DNA from: Nocardia alni | GTDB lineage: Bacteria > Actinomycetota > Actinomycetes > Mycobacteriales > Mycobacteriaceae | NCBI RefSeq assembly: GCF_019038435.1 | Contig: NZ_JAGPOX010000102.1 | Span: 1 to 36,757, forward strand | Length of the DNA: 36,757 nt | Direction: 5' to 3' | Shown: positions 6,882 through 15,502 of the stretch, one piece after another | Numbering within the stretch: position 1 is the first letter of the stretch | Layout: every line of letters begins with the position of its first letter | Notes under the pieces: model-generated | What the model saw: the letters and a program-made list of their open reading frames with translations, nothing else | Database searches by the model: none | What the model was told of the DNA's origin: nothing | Made by a program: the position numbers and the translations under genes

Positions 6882-7733
6882 TCAGCGTGGTAGGTCCATA
6901 CGCTGTGTGCCGATTACCGACAGCAGCCGCAACGCTTCCTCCGACGGCGACCCGGGCGCGGCGGTGTAGATGACAACGTGCTGATCGCGGTCGGTGATAT
7001 CGAGTATGTCGCAGTTGACGGTGACCGGGCCGACCAGCGGATGCTGAAAGGTCTTGCGCAGGGTGTAGTCGTACTCCACCTCGCGAGTAGCCCAGAACTG
7101 TGCGAATTCGGCACTGCCGGTGTGTAGTTCGTGGATCAGTTCGCGCACCCCGGGATCGTCCGGATAGCGGGCGGTCGCGGCCCGCAGACCATGGGTCGCG
7201 CGCCGGGCGAACGCGTCGGCATCGGATACCCCGTACAGCCTGCCCCCGGCTGAATCCGGCCCAAGGAACACCCGGCGCAGCAGATTGCGGTCGCGCTGCG
7301 GTACCGCTGAGAAATCCTCCAGCAGCGCAGCGGCCAGATCGTTCCAGGCCAGGACGTCGTAGGTCGCGGACATCACCGTCGCGGCGGCATTGGGCAACCG
7401 GTCCAGCAGATCGAGAATGCTCTGCCGGACCTCCCGGCACGGCCCGGGCGGCGGGCCCGGCGGGGCTCCGGCCAGGTGATGCAGGTAAGTGCGCTGATCG
7501 TCGGACAGGCGCAACGCCCGGGTCAGTCCTGCCAAGACCTCCCGCGATGGGCGCGGGCCGCGCGCCTGCTCGAGCCGTGTGTAGTACTCGGTCGACATGT
7601 ACGCCAGCTGCGCGACCTCCTCGCGGCGCAGCCCCGGGGTGCGGCGGCGCGGCCCGCTGGGCAGACCGACGTCGGCAGGGGTGATCTGCTCACGCCTGCC
7701 GCGCAGGAACTCGGCCAGTTCTCGTCGGTCCAT
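6882..7733 (-). CDS. XRE-family regulator with MmyB-like ligand-binding domain
   Basis: A 283-residue regulator. The N-terminal HTH_31 domain (residues 1-80) reads RRELAEFLRGRREQITPADVGLPSGPRRRTPGLRREEVAQLAYMSTEYYTRLEQARG, very typical of the actinobacterial MmyB-type family. The C-terminal half is the PAS-like MmyB ligand domain, with VMSATYDVLAWNDLAAALL near residue 122 and the terminal strand block GPVTVNCDILDITDRDQHVVIYTAAPGSPSEEALRLL. Structures of this family bind fatty-acid-like ligands. It is divergent from a short-chain dehydrogenase; this gene pair is a recurrent arrangement, and a 21-bp palindrome lies between them. Confidence 0.9.
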   Translation of the reverse strand: MDRRELAEFLRGRREQITPADVGLPSGPRRRTPGLRREEVAQLAYMSTEYYTRLEQARGPRPSREVLAGLTRALRLSDDQRTYLHHLAGAPPGPPPGPCREVRQSILDLLDRLPNAAATVMSATYDVLAWNDLAAALLEDFSAVPQRDRNLLRRVFLGPDSAGGRLYGVSDADAFARRATHGLRAATARYPDDPGVRELIHELHTGSAEFAQFWATREVEYDYTLRKTFQHPLVGPVTVNCDILDITDRDQHVVIYTAAPGSPSEEALRLLSVIGTQRMDLPR

Positions 7734-7765
7734 ACCTCGAGTGTCGCTCGATATGTGCGCGCGAG

Positions 7766-7786
7766 CCAGGTATCGGCGATGCCTGG
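7766..7786. promoter_or_regulatory. 21-bp palindrome in the XRE/SDR divergent promoter
   Basis: CCAGGTATC (7766-7774), spacer GGC, GATGCCTGG (7778-7786): 8 of 9 arm positions pair. It sits 33 bp before both the SDR ATG (7819) and the XRE ATG (7733), almost exactly midway, as expected for one operator serving both genes. The binding protein is presumed to be the XRE regulator. Confidence 0.6.
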
Positions 7787-7818
7787 ATAGCTCGGCGGCC
7801 CGCACGCAGGCTCGTTTC

Positions 7819-8601
7819 ATGAGCACAACGACATTTCCCGGAGCGGCCCTGCTGACAGGCAAGGTCGCGTTCATCAGCGGCGCCGGTCGCGGCATCGGCG
7901 CGGCGGCCGCGCGGGTCTTCACCCGCGAGGGCGCCCGGGTGCTGCTGGCCGCCCGCACCGAATCCGAGCTGAAGGCGACCGCCGAGGACGTTCGCGCCGC
8001 CGGCGGTGAGGCCGAGTACCTGGTCTGCGACCTGGCCGACACCGCCGCCGTGCGCGCCGCGATCGAGCAGACGGTGAGCCGGTTCGGCCGGCTGGACATC
8101 GCGTTCAACAACGGCGGGACGATCCAGCGCCCCGGCCCGATGGACGGTGTCGAGGAGTCCGAATTCGACCGCATCTATCAGGTGAACCTCAAAAGCGTCT
8201 GGACGGCCATGACCGCCGAGGTCGCCGCGATCCGAGCCACCGCGGGCACCGGCGCCATCGTCAACAACTCCTCGATCGGCAGCCTGCGCGCCAACCCGGA
8301 ACTACCGATCTACGCCGCGATGAAACGCGGCGTCAACAGCCTCACCGCATCCGCCGCGGCCACCTACGGCCCCGAAGCCATCCGCGTGAACGCCATCGCC
8401 CCCGGCAACACCCGCACCGAAATGATCCGCGCCTGGGAGGAGAATTCTCCAGGCCTCCGCACCCGCCTGGAATCCCTCACCCCCCTGGGCCGCTCGGCCG
8501 ACCCCGAAGAAATCGCCCAAGCCGCCGCCTGGCTACTGAGCGACCGAGCCTCGTTCGTCACCGGAACGGTGCTGCGCGTGGACGGGGGAGCGCGGGCCTG
8601 A
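7819..8601 (+). CDS. Short-chain dehydrogenase/reductase (classical SDR)
   Basis: A 260-residue NAD(P)-dependent oxidoreductase. It shows the cofactor motif SGAGRGIG (20-27), NNGG at 97-100 where most family members have NNAG, catalytic Ser152 in IVNNSSIGS, and Tyr165/Lys169 in YAAMK. The C-terminus FVTGTVLRVDGGARA is canonical. Arg residues after strand 2 (LLAARTESEL) favour NADPH. It is divergent from the XRE/MmyB regulator and presumably its target. The substrate is unknown. The 310 bp downstream to 8911 hold no recognisable gene, only a likely promoter and ribosome-binding site for the next one. Confidence 0.92.
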   Translation: MSTTTFPGAALLTGKVAFISGAGRGIGAAAARVFTREGARVLLAARTESELKATAEDVRAAGGEAEYLVCDLADTAAVRAAIEQTVSRFGRLDIAFNNGGTIQRPGPMDGVEESEFDRIYQVNLKSVWTAMTAEVAAIRATAGTGAIVNNSSIGSLRANPELPIYAAMKRGVNSLTASAAATYGPEAIRVNAIAPGNTRTEMIRAWEENSPGLRTRLESLTPLGRSADPEEIAQAAAWLLSDRASFVTGTVLRVDGGARA

Positions 8602-8911
8602 TGAACTGATCCGCACCGAAACGGACTGATCCGCGCGGATACAGCATGGCAACTCACGCAGTAGGGCCACGGTCGAAACAGGCCAGCTTCCGTCCGGGCG
8701 AGGTCGGCCGCGATGAGGTGGTCGAGTCGACGTCGGCCGCCAGCGCCTCACCCTCCAGCCGTAGGAGAGTCAACACGGCCTCTCGGCGGCACGTCGCGAG
8801 TTCGGCCGCCATACCGGACGAGCAGAGATATGCGCCTGCGGCGGATGCTGATTGGGCGACCGACCGGGTAGACGGTAGGTTGGGGGATCGCGGGAGAGGG
8901 AGGAATTCACT

Positions 8912-9550
8912 GTGTCCGAATGGCAGACCGTTCACGCCGGCCCGGACTGGGAACCCAGTGCGGACCTCATCGCTGCCGCGCGGGAGCAACCCGGCGGGAT
9001 GGTGGCCGCGATCGACGGACACTACCTCGAGGACCCCAACGGCTATGTGCCGAGCGAACTGATCGAGGGTGTCTGGGTGGTTGACCAGAACGGGCGGCTG
9101 ACCGGGGAGTTCAAGGCCAACCCCGAGTACGGCCCACCCCCGGTGGACGACTTCACCAAGCTCACCCAGGAGGAACTGCTGCTCACCCGGCTGGGTGTCG
9201 ATCCGGCCGCACTGGTCCGCAGCGCGGTCACCGATATGCTGGACCAGCAGCAGGCGGGCACGACCGTGGCATGGATGAAGGTCACCGACCCGCCACGGCA
9301 CCTGACCGGAGGCAAACGCACCCCGGACGGAACCGTGACCGTCACCTGTTTGGGCTTGGCCGTGCCGATCGCGTTCGAGGTGAACGCCACGGACGGCCAC
9401 CGCCCCATCCTGCGCGCGGTGTTCAGTCACGTCGTCACCGGCTTGGGCGCCGAGGAACCGCCGAGCAACCGAATCTGGTTGGACCTCAACGAAACAGCGG
9501 ACTGGGCCGAGGAGCAACTCCAGAACCGCATCCTGGATCCGGAGAACTGA
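8912..9550 (+). CDS. Conserved hypothetical protein with IDGHYLEDPNGYVPSELIEG N-terminus
   Basis: A 212-residue, soluble, acidic protein I do not recognise. The GTG at 8912 has a strong GGGAGG ribosome-binding site 8-9 nt upstream. Residues 1-60 (SEWQTVHAGPDWEPSADLIAAAREQPGGMVAAIDG, then YVPSELIEGVWVVDQNGRLTGEFKANPEY) look like a module specifying an N-terminal beta hairpin. The C-terminal part has alternating beta segments, including VTVTCLGLAVPIAFEVNA, and a terminal helix ETADWAEEQLQ. No signal peptide or membrane segment is present. Codon use matches the neighbours, so it is a genuine gene. Function unknown. Confidence 0.75.
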   Translation: MSEWQTVHAGPDWEPSADLIAAAREQPGGMVAAIDGHYLEDPNGYVPSELIEGVWVVDQNGRLTGEFKANPEYGPPPVDDFTKLTQEELLLTRLGVDPAALVRSAVTDMLDQQQAGTTVAWMKVTDPPRHLTGGKRTPDGTVTVTCLGLAVPIAFEVNATDGHRPILRAVFSHVVTGLGAEEPPSNRIWLDLNETADWAEEQLQNRILDPEN

Positions 9551-9641
9551 TCAGGCGTTCTGGATGGATGGTGCCGGCAGAGCCTCAGCGCGGGATGTGG
9601 AGATCCGCCGCCCACCCTATCGCGGGGCTGGTTGCCTGGAG

Positions 9642-10129
9642 ATGAACTCGCCCGCCGGGTGTGTATTCCTCGTGCGCGTCGGTGAGCGGCAATCCTCGCC
9701 GTCGGCCCGGTCGCCATCGCTGCGTGGATGTTCCCCCGATTTGCGCGCCTCGCCCTCGACGCCCCCACGATGGGCGCCGGGGCGCGCATCCTGCACCGCA
9801 TCACGCGTATCTACGCGGCGATCGGAGTGCTGGTCCCGGTATTCGGCATCGCCACCGGAGCCGGCATGGGCATTCTCGGCAGCACATGGCTGATCGTCTC
9901 CATGATCCTCACCGCCCTGGCAGCCGCCCTCCTGATCGCCCTCATCCTGCCGAATCAGACGCGCGTCCTGCGCGCCCTCGACGCGGGCGAGGACACACCG
10001 CGAGACTTGGCGCCTGACAGCATCACCCGCCGGCTCGGAATGCTGACAGGCGTGTTCAACCTGCTCTGGGTGATCGTGGTTGTCCTGATGATCTACCGGC
10101 CCGGATCGACCACGGGCGTCGGACTGTGA
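9642..10129 (+). pseudogene. DUF2269-like integral membrane protein, apparent frameshift near 9680
   Basis: Residues encoded from 9728 (MFPRFARLALDAP, then two or three hydrophobic helices and a C-terminal TM segment LLWVIVVVLMIY) resemble the DUF2269 type of predicted membrane proteins. Reading the same frame upstream of 9728 gives AAILAVGPVAIAAW, plainly the rest of TM helix 1, but a TGA at 9683 cuts it off without an in-frame start. In another frame the ATG at 9642 begins a plausible N-terminus, MNSPAGCVFLVRV, that joins this helix if about 2 nt are missing near 9680. It is either a true frameshift or a sequence error. It overlaps the next gene by GTGA. Confidence 0.6.
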
Positions 10130-10392
10130 ACCCCAGGCACATCCTGCAGATCATCGGCGCGATCGAGTTCATCACGCTCCTGCTGATGCTCGCGAACCTC
10201 GCTACCATCCATCTGCCGGAGGTCCCGCGAGTTCTCGGCCCTGTGCACCGGCTCGCCTATACCGGCACCATCGTCACGGCCATTCTCGTCCGGGGCGGAA
10301 GCCACCGGGTGTGGTTGCTCTCGCTCATCCCGGGAATCGGAGGCATTCTCGCGTCCCGTGTCGTGTCACCGAAGGAACTGAGCGGCGTCTGA
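10126..10392 (+). CDS. Small membrane protein (DUF3817-like)
   Basis: An 88-residue protein with hydrophobic segments at about 8-28, 44-60 and 64-80. The pattern of GPVHRLAYTGTIVTAILV followed by a short basic loop and LLSLIPGIGGILASRVV resembles DUF3817-type small membrane proteins, but the match is weak. The GTG start overlaps the stop of the preceding membrane gene (GTGA), so the two are coupled and may form one membrane complex. No enzymatic motif is seen. The 258 bp to the next gene contain nothing recognisable. Confidence 0.6.
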   Translation: MNPRHILQIIGAIEFITLLLMLANLATIHLPEVPRVLGPVHRLAYTGTIVTAILVRGGSHRVWLLSLIPGIGGILASRVVSPKELSGV

Positions 10393-10650
10393 TGGGCGAG
10401 GAACTGTAGACGATTGCTACCGGAACCCCGTAATGGTTCGGCGGCACGCTGGACCGTGGTCGACGTCGGCCCGATCGGTCGAGTCCGGCGATCTGGCGCC
10501 GGAATTCGCCTTGGTGCGAGGAATCCGGTGCGTCCACGCCACGAACTCGGCCGCACGGCACACGGGCCTTGCTCGATCGTGGTGGCCCGACCGCGATCTG
10601 CGTGACCGGAGCGGCCTTCCGGCGGATATCCCCCGGCGTGGAGTCCGGAG

Positions 10651-11130
10651 CTATGAGTCGGATGCGCCGAGCAGGGTGCACAGGGTTCGTCGCAGGGTGG
10701 CGCGGTCGGCTGGGGGAAGCGAGCCCAGAAGCTCTTCCTCGATGGCGGCGCTCGCGGAGCGGAGTTCGGCGGCGATACGGATGCCTTCGGGGGAGAGTTC
10801 CAGTACGCGGCGACGGCGGTCGGCGGGGTCGACCGTGCGAATCAGCAGTCCTCGCCCGACCGAGGTCTCGATGATCGGGACGGCGTTGCGGGGGTCGATG
10901 CCGACCAGTTCGGCCAGTCGTTGCTGGCCCAGTGGGCCGGTCTCGTCGAGTGCCAGCAGGAACTTGTACTGACTGGGGGTCAGCTCGAGCTGGGCGAGTG
11001 CGTCGGCCCACCGGCGCAGGGCGAGTTTGCCGGCGCCGCCGAGTAGCCACCAGGTCGTTCGCTGGAACTCGAGAGCGTCGGTCGTGCCCGGTGGAGGGGT
11101 GTCGTCGTCGAGGTCTGTCTCCGGGGTCAC
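10651..11130 (-). CDS. MarR-family transcriptional regulator
   Basis: A 159-residue winged-helix regulator. Residues 50-125 hold the MarR domain: LTPSQYKFLLALDETGPLGQQRLAELVGIDPRNAVPIIETSVGRGLLIRTVDPADRRRRVLELSPEG, with the wing DPADRRRR. Flanking helices form the dimer interface. The GTG at 11130 is chosen over the ATG at 11196, because the upstream stretch 11131-11199 carries the CATG-rich repeats of the divergent promoter. It is divergent from a quinone-oxidoreductase-like gene, the usual MarR target arrangement for electrophile or drug stress. Confidence 0.88.
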   Translation of the reverse strand: MTPETDLDDDTPPPGTTDALEFQRTTWWLLGGAGKLALRRWADALAQLELTPSQYKFLLALDETGPLGQQRLAELVGIDPRNAVPIIETSVGRGLLIRTVDPADRRRRVLELSPEGIRIAAELRSASAAIEEELLGSLPPADRATLRRTLCTLLGASDS

Positions 11131-11160
11131 GATGCCGAGTCTAGCGTAACCCACATCGGC

Positions 11161-11198
11161 CATGATAGACATGAGTAACGTACTTACATGAGACATGA
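11161..11198. promoter_or_regulatory. CATG-rich candidate operator, MarR/oxidoreductase divergent promoter
   Basis: Within 38 bp CATG occurs four times, together with AGTA-ACG-TACT (11174-11184) and the small palindrome CATG-AGA-CATG. This is an AT-richer island in high-GC DNA, between the starts at 11130 (minus) and 11240 (plus). The exact operator cannot be fixed by eye; binding by the MarR protein is inferred. Confidence 0.45.
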
Positions 11199-11239
11199 CT
11201 AATTGACCGGCGCGAGTCGGTGCATCGAGGAGGTTGATG

Positions 11240-12199
11240 ATGAGAGCAGTTCGTTTCGATCACTACGGCGATGTCGAGGTACTCGATGTACGCGAGGTCG
11301 ACGACCCGGTGGCGACGCCCGGGCGGGTGGTTGTCGAGATCCGGGCGGCCGCGGCCAATCCCGGAGACATCTACGTCCGGGAGGGCTTGGCCGAGGAAGC
11401 ATGGGCGCTGCGGGCACGGTTGGCCGGGCCGGGCGCACCCCGGTGGTCGATGAGTTTTCCGGCAGGTCAGGGCATGGAACTGGCCGGTGTAATCGTGGCA
11501 GTCGGCGACGGGGTCGAGCGCTGGCGTGTCGGCGACGAGGTGCTGGGCTGGTGCACGGAACGCGTCAGCCATGCCGAACTCGCCGCCGTGCCCGCCGACC
11601 AGTTGGTCCCCAAGCCCGCCCAGATGAGCTGGGAAGTCGCCGGTTCGATGTTCATCGCGCCGATGGCCGCGCTCGCCAGTATCGAGGCGGTCTCCCCGGC
11701 GTCCGGTGAGACGGTCGTGGTGTCCGGCGCCGCCGGTGCGGTCGGAATCGTGGCGGTACAACTCGCTCGCCACCGCGGCGCCACCGTCATCGGCCTGACC
11801 AGACCGGTCAACCACGCCTGGATGCGCGACCGCGGCGTCATCCCGGTCATCTACGGCGATGGCCAGGCGGCCAGGATCGCTGTGGCCGCGGGCAATCGTG
11901 TCGACGCGTTCATAGACACCTTCGGCGCCGATTACGTCGACCTCGCACACGAACTGGGCGTCCCCGCGCAACGTATCAACACCGTCGTGGACTTTCAGGC
12001 CGCGATGACCGGCCGCGCCGGCATCGCGGGCACCAACGACGCGGGCGGGGCCGCCGGGCTCCAACACCTCGTGGACCTGGTCGCGGCGGGCGAACTCGAG
12101 ATCCCCATCGCCGATGCCTACCCGCTCACCGATGTCCGCAAGGCCTATCAGCAGCTCGCCGAACGACGCACCCACGGAAAAATCGTCCTGCTGCCGTGA
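11240..12199 (+). CDS. Zinc-independent MDR-type NADP-dependent oxidoreductase (quinone oxidoreductase-like)
   Basis: A 319-residue medium-chain dehydrogenase/reductase. It has an N-terminal GroES-like half (MRAVRFDHYGDVEVLDVREV, with PGRVVVEIRAAAANPGDIYVREG) and a Rossmann half with VVVSGAAGAVGIVAVQLARHRGATVIG (about 154-180), where AAGAVG binds NADP. The C-terminus YQQLAERRTHGKIVLLP is typical of the QOR family. No zinc-ligand Cys cluster is seen, as in quinone oxidoreductases. GAGGAGG lies upstream, and the ATG at 11240 is best spaced (11237 is also possible). It is probably repressed by the divergent MarR. Confidence 0.9.
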   Translation: MRAVRFDHYGDVEVLDVREVDDPVATPGRVVVEIRAAAANPGDIYVREGLAEEAWALRARLAGPGAPRWSMSFPAGQGMELAGVIVAVGDGVERWRVGDEVLGWCTERVSHAELAAVPADQLVPKPAQMSWEVAGSMFIAPMAALASIEAVSPASGETVVVSGAAGAVGIVAVQLARHRGATVIGLTRPVNHAWMRDRGVIPVIYGDGQAARIAVAAGNRVDAFIDTFGADYVDLAHELGVPAQRINTVVDFQAAMTGRAGIAGTNDAGGAAGLQHLVDLVAAGELEIPIADAYPLTDVRKAYQQLAERRTHGKIVLLP

Positions 12200-12323
12200 A
12201 CGTGAAACAGCAACAGCCGCACGGGACGTGCTGCTGTCCCGCAGGTCTGCACCGGATGCCCTATCATTGCGCATCGTTGTTCTGATCGGCGCAATTACGG
12301 CAGGTGTCAAGGAAGGGTCTCAG

Positions 12324-13724
12324 GTGCGATCGGATCGCCGGACGTTCATCGCGGCAGCAGTTGGTATGGCATCGACGGTGATGGCGCGGGGGTGGGCCGA
12401 CGCCGCGCCGGACGCTGCCGCCTCCGCCGAACTGCCGGCGGGGTTGCGGCAACTCTGCACCGATGTAGAGCGGGATTTGGCCGGCGAACCCGCCGTAGCC
12501 GGATTGTTCCGGTCGGCCTTCACCTATACGTGGAAGAACGCGATGCACCGCCTGCCCGGCGGGTACGAGTTCGTGGACACCGGCGATATTCCCGCTATGT
12601 GGTTGCGGGACAGCACCGCTCAGCTGCGACCATATCTGTTGGCTGCCAAGGATCCGGTCGTCGCGGATGCCGTTCGGGCTACGCTGCGTAACCAGGTTCG
12701 TTATGTGCTCACCGATCCTTACGCCAACGCGTTCAAGGCGATACCCGATTCGAAGAACAGTGGCACGGACTATCCCGTGCCGGGACCATTGGTGTGGGAA
12801 CGCAAATACGAGGTGGACTCGCTCGCCTCGGTGCTGCAACTCGGTTACGCCCTGTGGCGCGCGACCGGCCGGGTCGATCACGTGGATTCGGATTTCCGGG
12901 CGGCGTGCGAGGCCATCGTGCACCTGTGGACGGTGGAGCAGGGCCATCCGTGGTTCTCCCCGTACGTCTTCCGGCGGACCGGCATGTACAGTTCGGACAC
13001 GCTGCCGAACGGTGGGCGGGGGAGCGCGATCGGCCCGACCGGCATGACATGGTCGGCTTTCCGTCCCAGCGACGACCCCTGCAAGTACGGCTATCTGGTG
13101 CCCGGCAACGCGATGGCATCGGTGTCGCTCGCAGGCCTGGCCGAACTGGCCGCGGCGGCCGGTCTCCCCGGGCTGAGCGCGCGTGCCGCCGCGCAGTCGG
13201 CCGTGATCGCGGCAGGCGTCAGAAGCTTCGGAGTCGTCGAATCGGGAAGCGCCGGAAGCGTTTACGCTTATGAAGTCGATGGTCTGGGACACCACCTGCT
13301 GATGGACGACGCCAACAGCCCCAGCCTGTTGGCGCTGCCCTACCTCGGATGGTGCTCACCCACCGACCCGATGTACACCCGCACCCGCTCATTCGTACTC
13401 AGCACGGCCAACCCCTATTTCTTCCGCGGCAAAGAAGCGGCCGGAGTCGGCAGCCCCCACACCCCACCCGGAAACATCTGGCCCCTGTCCCTGGCAATGC
13501 AGGGCCTCACCACCGCCCGCACCGACGACCAATTGACGATGGCCCGCCTCATCGCACACACCACCGCCAACACGAACGCAGTACACGAAAGCTTCGACCC
13601 GAACGACCCTTCCCATTTCACCCGAACCGAATTCGGCTGGGGCGACGCCCTGTTCAGCGAACTGGTCCTAGCCGTCACCGGCCGCCACACCGCCCCCTTG
13701 TTCCCCAGCATGCCCAAGATCTGA
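12324..13724 (+). CDS. Tat-exported GH125 exo-alpha-1,6-mannosidase-like protein
   Basis: A 466-residue protein. The N-terminus RSDRRTFIAAAVGMASTVMARGWADA is a twin-arginine signal (RR at residues 5-6) with cleavage after ADA near 26-30. The body matches glycoside hydrolase family 125 (metal-independent alpha-mannosidase): YEFVDTGDIPAMWLRDSTAQLRPYL near residue 82, ERKYEVDSLASVLQLGYALW near 160, the block LMDDANSPSLLALPYLG near 328, and HESFDPNDPSHFTRTEFGWGDALF near 420. The Asp of YEVDS is the likely general acid by comparison with characterised GH125 enzymes. The GTG at 12324 follows a GGAAGG ribosome-binding site. It may trim mannosylated cell-envelope glycans; the substrate is inferred. 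Confidence 0.9.
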   Translation: MRSDRRTFIAAAVGMASTVMARGWADAAPDAAASAELPAGLRQLCTDVERDLAGEPAVAGLFRSAFTYTWKNAMHRLPGGYEFVDTGDIPAMWLRDSTAQLRPYLLAAKDPVVADAVRATLRNQVRYVLTDPYANAFKAIPDSKNSGTDYPVPGPLVWERKYEVDSLASVLQLGYALWRATGRVDHVDSDFRAACEAIVHLWTVEQGHPWFSPYVFRRTGMYSSDTLPNGGRGSAIGPTGMTWSAFRPSDDPCKYGYLVPGNAMASVSLAGLAELAAAAGLPGLSARAAAQSAVIAAGVRSFGVVESGSAGSVYAYEVDGLGHHLLMDDANSPSLLALPYLGWCSPTDPMYTRTRSFVLSTANPYFFRGKEAAGVGSPHTPPGNIWPLSLAMQGLTTARTDDQLTMARLIAHTTANTNAVHESFDPNDPSHFTRTEFGWGDALFSELVLAVTGRHTAPLFPSMPKI

Positions 13725-13968
13725 CCCGCAGCCCGTCCCGCCTGATCGACGCGGCCGCCGACAACTCGTGGGTCGGACTGTCGGCCTTTCCGACCGATCG
13801 GGTTCGGCCGGACTGTGCCGATCCGCCGGTCGGCGTTCACGGCGAACATCGTTCCGGGACTTCCGGTTTCGCCGGGCACCTGGGTCATGCCCCATGACCA
13901 TCGGTGCTCGTGACGTCACTTGGTGGAAGACATCGAGGCAGCGTGGCAATGTGGGCAATAATGCCGCC

Positions 13969-14406
13969 ATGACGGTTGGGCGGCCACTGCGGGTGAGGGT
14001 CGCGATCCCGTGCGGGTTTCCCAGATGCGGCCAGACGGCGGCAATGGTCGAACTGATCCCTCACGGCGCCGTCTACGCCGACGGTCAGAAGGACATCCTG
14101 CACGAGATCGACATCTCCGGCCTCTTCGGCAAGGGCACCTTCAGGCTCAGCGACTTCCTCCGGTTCGCGAACTACTCCACCTATGTCGCCGACTACGAGG
14201 GATTCGTCGCTGCGGTGCGCGGCGCGGGCGACGACGTGGCCGCGGTGCTGTACGGGCTGAACAAGGAATATGCGCCGTTCTTCTGCGCGCAGTGCGGGTG
14301 TTCGTACTGTGGAGCGCACTGGAAGCTGGAGCCGTCATTCGACTACGGCTTCGACTATTACTCCGGAGACTGTCCCGTCGGGCACAGAAAGTTCATCGAC
14401 CACTGA
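13969..14406 (+). CDS. Cys-rich zinc-ribbon-like hypothetical protein
   Basis: A 145-residue cytoplasmic protein, unrecognised. The C-terminal region has FFCAQCGCSYCGAHW followed 20 residues later by GDCPVGHRKFIDH, so it could bind one zinc ion through a CxxC-type knuckle plus Cys/His. CGFPRC near residue 15 could add another pair. The middle (GQKDILHEIDISGLFGKGTFRLSDFLRFANYSTYVADYEGFVAAVRG) is helical. The ATG at 13969 is used because it keeps the N-terminal Cys pair; an ATG at 14044 is the alternative. The 244 bp upstream (13725-13968) contain only short imperfect inverted repeats after the GH125 gene and no gene. Confidence 0.65.
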   Translation: MTVGRPLRVRVAIPCGFPRCGQTAAMVELIPHGAVYADGQKDILHEIDISGLFGKGTFRLSDFLRFANYSTYVADYEGFVAAVRGAGDDVAAVLYGLNKEYAPFFCAQCGCSYCGAHWKLEPSFDYGFDYYSGDCPVGHRKFIDH

Positions 14407-14408
14407 CC

Positions 14409-14576
14409 GAGTGTCGCTGGCTCGGCACTCGCGTAGGGCTGCTGGGTCATGACCTGTTCGACCAGCCCAACGGCCACACCGCAGGCCTGCCCGAAGACGC
14501 CCTCGACACCGCCTGCGGGCTCTACCTGGGCGACCCAACAGCCTGGATCCGACCCCCGACGAACTTATGGACGTGA
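14409..14576 (+). pseudogene. Remnant (C-terminal fragment) of an unknown gene
   Basis: Immediately after the zinc-ribbon-like gene, a different frame stays open with strong GC third-position bias. It reads LGTRVGLLGHDLFDQPNG, then LPEDALDTACGLYLGDPTAWIRPPTNLW, and stops at 14576. It has no plausible start and looks like the last 50 or so residues of a lost gene. I cannot name the family. It could also be chance, given the GC content. Confidence 0.35.
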
Positions 14577-14593
14577 CCACATAGGGTCGCACC

Positions 14594-15502
14594 GTGACCA
14601 AGAGCGAATCAGCCGATGCCGCAACCTCAGCTGTCGCAGTGGTGGGTCCGGGGGCGATCGGTACCACCGTCGCGGCGGCGCTGCATGAGGTCGGGCGTAC
14701 TCCGATGCTCTGTGGTCGTACGGCTCGTGAGCGGCTGGTGTTGCGGGATGGCGAAGGGGACGTCGTTGTGCCCGGCCCTGTACGGACCGATCCGGCGGAG
14801 GTCGACGAGGTCGGTCTTGTGTTCTTGGCGGTCAAAGCCACACAGGTCGAGGCGGCGGCGTCGTGGTTGGCGGCGTTGTGCAATCCGGGGACCGTTGTTT
14901 GCGTGCTGCAGAACGGTGTCGAGCAGGAGGCGGTTGTCGCGCCGTACGTTCCCGGTTGTCCGGTACTGCCTTCTGTCGTGTGGTTTCCGGCTCAGACCCA
15001 GCCCGACGGTTCGGTGTGGTTGCGGAGCAGGGCCCGGCTGACTTTGCCGGATGTGCCAGCGGCCGGTCTGGTGCTGGATGCATTGCGCGGCACTCGGTGT
15101 TCGGTCGAGTTGGCCGCGGACTTCAGGTCGGTGGCGTGGCGCAAGCTGCTACAGAACGCGGTCGCCGGGCTGATGGCCCTCACCGGCCGCCGATCCGGCA
15201 TGTTCAAGCGCGCCGACATCGCCCAGTTGTCCTTGGCCTACCTGCGGGAATGTCTCGAGGTCGCCCGAGCCGAAGGCGCACTCCTGGGCGACGAGGTGCC
15301 GCAGGAGATCATCGACAGTTTCCAAGCCAATCCGGCCGACATGGGCACCTCCATCCTCGCCGACCGTGAGGCCGACCGGCCGCTCGAATGGGACATCCGC
15401 AACGGCATCATCGCGCGCCGCGCTCGGGTTCACGGCATCCCGACGCCTATCAGCGATGTGGTGGTTCCGCTACTGGCGTCCGGAAGCGACGGACCCGGCT
15501 GA
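14594..15502 (+). CDS. Ketopantoate reductase-like protein (ApbA/PanE family)
   Basis: A 302-residue NADPH-dependent 2-dehydropantoate 2-reductase family protein, which would reduce ketopantoate to pantoate on the route to coenzyme A. The N-terminal Rossmann motif is VAVVGPGAIGTTVAAALHEVG (14-34). VLQNGVEQE (Asn107) and Lys184 in AWRKLLQNAVAGLMALTG match catalytic positions of PanE, and the C-terminal PLEWDIRNGIIARRARVHGIPTP holds the conserved Glu. The GTG start is probably leaderless: TAGGGT (14582-14587) lies 6 nt before it. Paralogues with other 2-keto substrates are common, so the pathway assignment is tentative. The fold is certain. Confidence 0.88.
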   Translation: MTKSESADAATSAVAVVGPGAIGTTVAAALHEVGRTPMLCGRTARERLVLRDGEGDVVVPGPVRTDPAEVDEVGLVFLAVKATQVEAAASWLAALCNPGTVVCVLQNGVEQEAVVAPYVPGCPVLPSVVWFPAQTQPDGSVWLRSRARLTLPDVPAAGLVLDALRGTRCSVELAADFRSVAWRKLLQNAVAGLMALTGRRSGMFKRADIAQLSLAYLRECLEVARAEGALLGDEVPQEIIDSFQANPADMGTSILADREADRPLEWDIRNGIIARRARVHGIPTPISDVVVPLLASGSDGPG

